Assembly (NCBI RefSeq): GCF_001941965.1
Contig: NZ_MKZO01000046.1
Span: 1 to 34,604, forward strand
Length of the DNA stretch: 34,604 nucleotides
DNA from: Pseudomonas putida
Lineage (GTDB): Bacteria; Pseudomonadota; Gammaproteobacteria; Pseudomonadales; Pseudomonadaceae
Reading direction: 5' to 3'
Below the pieces are notes generated by a model, which had not been told where the DNA came from, searched no databases, and was given only the letters and a program-made list of their open reading frames with translations. Both the position numbers and the translations under genes were made by a program. Shown one piece after another: positions 31,978 through 34,604 of this stretch (positions within the stretch are counted from its first letter, which is position 1; each line of letters begins with the position of its first letter).

Positions 31978-31989
31978 TACAAATTTGTA
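31978..31989. promoter_or_regulatory. 12-bp palindrome upstream of the response regulator
   Basis: TACAAATTTGTA is a perfect palindrome 169 bases upstream of the response-regulator start. It shares the TACAA/TTGTA half-site with the 31681-31717 inverted repeat. It is a candidate autoregulatory operator; the assignment is inferred. Confidence 0.4.
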
Positions 31990-32158
31990 GGATTTCGCCG
32001 CAGCTACCTTCTTCGCGTTAAGATTCGAGTGCAATCAGGTGACCAAGGCGTACGCACAGAAGTAGCGAATACCACACTATATGCCCTCGGCTAAACTTTC
32101 AAAAAATGAAAGCTTTTTGTGGATTAGGCCAACTCCTTCCCATACTTTGAGATAGGTT

Positions 32159-32833
32159 ATGCGCATTTTAATAGTGGAAGACGAAATTAAAACTGCTGAA
32201 TATCTTCAGCAGGGCCTATCCGAAAGCGGATACATCGTAGACATCGTGCATAATGGCGTTGACGCCTTGCACCAGTTCTATACCAACGACTACTCGCTCG
32301 TTCTACTGGATGTTAACCTCCCAGGTATTGATGGCTGGGACTTGTTGGAGACCATCCGGAAAACCAGTAGAGTGCGCATCATCATGCTGACTGCCCGCGG
32401 GCGCATAAATGACAAGCTCAAAGGCTTGGACGGCGGGGCTGATGACTATCTCGTGAAGCCGTTCGAGTTTCCAGAGTTGTTAGCCCGTATTCGCTCATTG
32501 CAGAGGCGCGGTGATGAGTTGGTCGAGAAGACCCTACTTAAAATTGCCGACCTGGAGCTTGACTCCGTACGGCATAGAGTCTTTCGCGGCAGCACACGCA
32601 TCGACCTCACCACCAAGGAGTTTGCCCTCCTGCATCTGCTCATGAGCAGAGCGGGCGAAGCGCTGACCCGTTCACAGATCATCTCGTTGGTATGGGACAT
32701 GAATTTTGACTGCGACACCAATGTCATCGATGTCGCTATTCGGCGCTTACGCTCGAAGATTGATGATCCATTTGAAACCAAGCTAATTCATACGCTTCGA
32801 GGCGTTGGGTACGTTTTTGAGGAGCGCGCATGA
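32159..32833 (+). CDS. OmpR-family heavy-metal response regulator (CopR/CzcR type)
   Basis: A 224-residue regulator. The receiver has E8/D9 (I-V-E-D-E), phosphoacceptor D51 (L-L-D-V-N-L-P-G-I-D-G-W), Thr in M-L-T-A-R-G and Lys in Y-L-V-K-P-F-E-F-P-E. The C-terminal winged helix (about 128-222) has L-T-T-K-E-F-A-L-L-H-L-L and V-I-D-V-A-I-R-R-L-R-S-K-I, ending R-G-V-G-Y-V-F. The overall wording is that of the CusR/CopR/CzcR/IrlR group that senses copper or zinc through a cognate kinase. Its TGA overlaps the kinase ATG (ATGA). Likely targets are the nearby czcD, DUF2790 and eptA genes. Confidence 0.9.
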   Translation: MRILIVEDEIKTAEYLQQGLSESGYIVDIVHNGVDALHQFYTNDYSLVLLDVNLPGIDGWDLLETIRKTSRVRIIMLTARGRINDKLKGLDGGADDYLVKPFEFPELLARIRSLQRRGDELVEKTLLKIADLELDSVRHRVFRGSTRIDLTTKEFALLHLLMSRAGEALTRSQIISLVWDMNFDCDTNVIDVAIRRLRSKIDDPFETKLIHTLRGVGYVFEERA

Positions 32834-34257
32834 GGCCTTTCAGCCTGGCTGCGAAGCTAGGATTAAAAGTTGGATTGATGAGCGCAGGGTTGCTGCTTCT
32901 GTTCGCCACCTTCGGGTACCTGATGGTGGGTCAAGCTCTTGAAAGAAACGCCAGAACTGACCTCGAAGTGAAAATGGAAGGAATGGCTCACAACCTTTCT
33001 ACCATCTCGGATATCTCCGGGGTCAATGCAGACGCGCACCAGCTCGTTGATCTGGTCATGGGCCACAATAATCTGTATGTGAGCATCTTCGATTCAACAA
33101 CGAGCAGACAGCCGCTGCTCTCGATCGGCTCGAAGCAGGTGAATCTAGAGGTACGCAAATTCAACGCTGGAGCGACGGCGCAAGAACATGAGTGGCGCGA
33201 CACCCAGGGCCGCCCACTACTCAGCACGTCCCGCGTAATGCGCTTGGATGATGGCACCGAAGTAAGCGTCTACATGACTATGGACCAGTCATCCAATGAG
33301 GCTCTGCTCGACGCACTGCTTACCTGGGCTCTGATGATGTCCCCCGTTATTCTCTTGCTCATCCTAGCTATTGGCTGGTGGACTGTGCGACGTGGCCTGC
33401 TGCCCTTAACAAAGTTCCTGAAGGTTGCCTCCAAAATTTCGACCGAGAGCCTCGAGCATCGCCTGCCGGCAGATGGAATGCCGGCAGAGCTCAAAGAGCT
33501 CGCAGACGGAATCAATATCATGCTGGCTCGACTGGACGATGGGGTTCAGCAGCTTTCGCAGTTCTCTGATGACCTTGCCCATGAGCTCAGAGCACCATTG
33601 TCCAATCTGATGGGGAAAGCCCAGGTTGCCCTGACCCGAGAGCGGTCGCTGTCCGAGTACCGCGAGGTTCTCGAGTCCTGCACAGAAGAACTGGATCGGA
33701 TGAGCCGTATGGTTTCCGACATGTTGTTCCTAGCGCAGGTCAGTCATCCTGCATCCATGGTTGAGTTCGAAACCGTATCCTTGGTCGATGAGATTCAGCG
33801 TGTTTGCGATCTCTTCAGTATTTCGGCTGAAGACGGCGAGATCCAACTCCAGATTTCGGGCAGCGACGACGCCGTGCGCGGTAATCGTCTGATGATTCAG
33901 CGTGCCGTCTCGAATCTGCTATCAAATGCTATCCGATACTGCCCCCGAGGTCGCACGGTCTACGTGAAGGTACACCGCAGTGCAAACGGTACTACTTTAA
34001 GCGTGGGCAACCCGGGGCGCGGGATTGCTAAAGAACACCATGCCCATTTGTTTGAACGGTTCTACCGCGTGGACAAGAGCCGAGCACGGAGTGAAGGTGG
34101 TACAGGGCTTGGCTTGGCCATCGTTCAATCGATTATGAGCCTGCACCAAGGTTCGGCGGGTGTGGAAGTGACTGATGAAAACTTCACCTGGTTTCACCTT
34201 AACTTTCCTCAACCCCAGCTCAACCACTCTACGATGAGCGCCGCCTCGATCGCGTGA
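32830..34257 (+). CDS. Heavy-metal sensor histidine kinase (CopS/CzcS type)
   Basis: A 475-residue inner-membrane kinase. Membrane helix 1 is about residues 10-33, a periplasmic sensor of about 130 residues follows, helix 2 is about 167-187, and HAMP is about 188-240. The H-box F-S-D-D-L-A-H-E-L-R-A-P-L-S has phospho-acceptor H251. ATPase motifs are N-L-L-S-N-A-I-R-Y-C-P (N-box), N-P-G-R-G-I (G1), F-E-R-F-Y-R-V-D-K-S-R (F-box) and G-G-T-G-L-G-L-A-I-V (G2). The G1 box has Asn-Pro in place of the usual Asp-x, as often seen in this group. It forms an operon with the regulator through a 4-base overlap. Confidence 0.9.
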   Translation: MRPFSLAAKLGLKVGLMSAGLLLLFATFGYLMVGQALERNARTDLEVKMEGMAHNLSTISDISGVNADAHQLVDLVMGHNNLYVSIFDSTTSRQPLLSIGSKQVNLEVRKFNAGATAQEHEWRDTQGRPLLSTSRVMRLDDGTEVSVYMTMDQSSNEALLDALLTWALMMSPVILLLILAIGWWTVRRGLLPLTKFLKVASKISTESLEHRLPADGMPAELKELADGINIMLARLDDGVQQLSQFSDDLAHELRAPLSNLMGKAQVALTRERSLSEYREVLESCTEELDRMSRMVSDMLFLAQVSHPASMVEFETVSLVDEIQRVCDLFSISAEDGEIQLQISGSDDAVRGNRLMIQRAVSNLLSNAIRYCPRGRTVYVKVHRSANGTTLSVGNPGRGIAKEHHAHLFERFYRVDKSRARSEGGTGLGLAIVQSIMSLHQGSAGVEVTDENFTWFHLNFPQPQLNHSTMSAASIA

Positions 34258-34260
34258 TCA

Positions 34261-34288
34261 AAAAGGCCCGTCAATAGACGGGCCTTTT
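34261..34288. terminator. Strong bidirectional intrinsic terminator
   Basis: AAAAGGCCCGTC (34261-34272), loop AATA, GACGGGCCTTTT (34277-34288). It starts 4 bases after the kinase stop, and A/T tracts on both sides allow termination in both directions. It also serves the convergent truncated gene on the right. Confidence 0.85.
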
Positions 34289-34304
34289 GCTTTATTCCAG
34301 AGCA

Positions 34305-34477
34305 TCAGTCCCTAAGGACCACAGGATCCATCGGGGCCCTTAAAATCACTGACTTTATGATCTGTTGCTCTTCTGGGTTGGCGTTTTTCCAAAGCTGTGA
34401 GAAATATTGAGCGTTGACCTTTTCTTGAGCGCTCACACGGCCGGCTGCATCAATCAGACGCATGGTCGAGTACGAAC
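34305..34477 (-). pseudogene. C-terminal fragment of an unknown protein, cut by repeat
   Basis: A leftward frame reads M-R-L-I-D-A-A-G-R-V-S-A-Q-E-K, then V-N-A-Q-Y-F-S-Q-L-W-K-N-A-N-P-E and ends A-P-M-D-P-V-V-L-R-D with TGA at 34305-34307. No ribosome-binding site precedes the in-frame ATG (34463). Upstream, the frame meets a stop inside the repeat, so this looks like the tail of a gene interrupted at 34477/34478. I do not recognise the family. Confidence 0.55.
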
Positions 34478-34604
34478 CAATGTCATCAACCTAAGCTGCA
34501 GCCCTGCCCAAGGCAAGCCCCCCGAAGCAGCCAGCCGCCATGGCCGTCGGGCGATGACCAGGCCTCTGCCGCTCAATCAGGCGGTCTAGCTGGGCTGGCG
34601 GTGA
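34478..34604. repeat. Right copy of 127-bp exact inverted repeat
   Basis: Exact reverse complement of bases 1-127. The same inward-facing edge as on the left adjoins a different host gene fragment, supporting a mobile element present in at least two inverted copies. Confidence 0.85.

Noticed and set aside
32096..32118. CTTTCA/TGAAAG hairpin with T-run upstream of the response regulator
   Set aside because: A weak 6-bp A/T-rich stem; it would block the promoter region of the regulator and has no clear upstream gene.
1..34604. The whole window as one 34.6 kb transposon with 127-bp terminal inverted repeats
   Set aside because: Both ends interrupt host-type genes from the inside, and the repeat continues past the window. 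An inverted pair of element copies, seen up to an assembly limit, explains the data better.

Overview
The window looks like a complete 34.6 kb assembly contig from a Pseudomonas-type gammaproteobacterium. Evidence for that group is an OprD-type porin with its transporter operon, a DUF2790 protein beside a CopRS/CzcRS-type two-component system, a DUF2188/HhH stress-gene cluster, and c-di-GMP genes of typical Pseudomonas form. Both ends carry the same 127 bp in inverted orientation. At both ends a host reading frame is cut exactly at the repeat edge. The simplest reading is that the contig stops 127 bp inside two copies of one multicopy element, probably an insertion sequence, lying in inverted orientation.

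Left part (1-17.2 kb). First comes a cluster of small stress-type genes: a truncated hemerythrin, a broken PLDc_N-like membrane protein, a lone receiver protein, an HhH-motif protein, a DUF2188 protein and a 52-residue acidic protein. Next is an apparent M20 amidohydrolase - MFS (MHS-type) transporter - OprD porin operon, read away from a LysR regulator; this looks like uptake and hydrolysis of an acylated amino acid or similar amide. Then follows a surface/c-di-GMP block: a diguanylate cyclase, a small secreted protein, a CSS-EAL phosphodiesterase, and a 1105-residue autotransporter with nine 22-residue Pro-rich repeats. Divergent from the autotransporter is an unusual regulator with the order receiver - LuxR-type HTH - PAS - degenerate kinase-like C-terminus.

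Middle part (17.3-27.4 kb). This is a Tn7-like transposition module. tnsA, tnsB and tnsC form an operon with two 4-bp ATGA overlaps, followed by an OLD-family ATPase/TOPRIM nuclease that may be a defence cargo. Divergent from tnsA is a long TnsD-like TniQ, convergent with a second, shorter, A+T-rich TniQ. The 649-bp tnsA-tniQ gap holds two perfect DnaA-box sequences, a terminator-like hairpin and three perfect dyads. To the right of the second tniQ, three direct repeats ending in a common 14-bp core look like TnsB sites of a transposon end. No inverted partner was found, so the left boundary is unknown. No CRISPR array or cas gene was seen.

Right part (27.5-34.6 kb). This is an envelope and metal-stress block: an EptA-type phosphoethanolamine transferase, a His-rich double zinc-ribbon protein, a CzcD-type cation efflux protein, a DUF2790 periplasmic protein with a terminator hairpin in its own leader, and a heavy-metal-type response regulator/sensor kinase pair closed by a strong bidirectional terminator. 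A second truncated gene runs into the right-hand repeat.

All assignments come from reading the sequence. No database search was run, and start codons were chosen by eye from ribosome-binding sites and family conventions.
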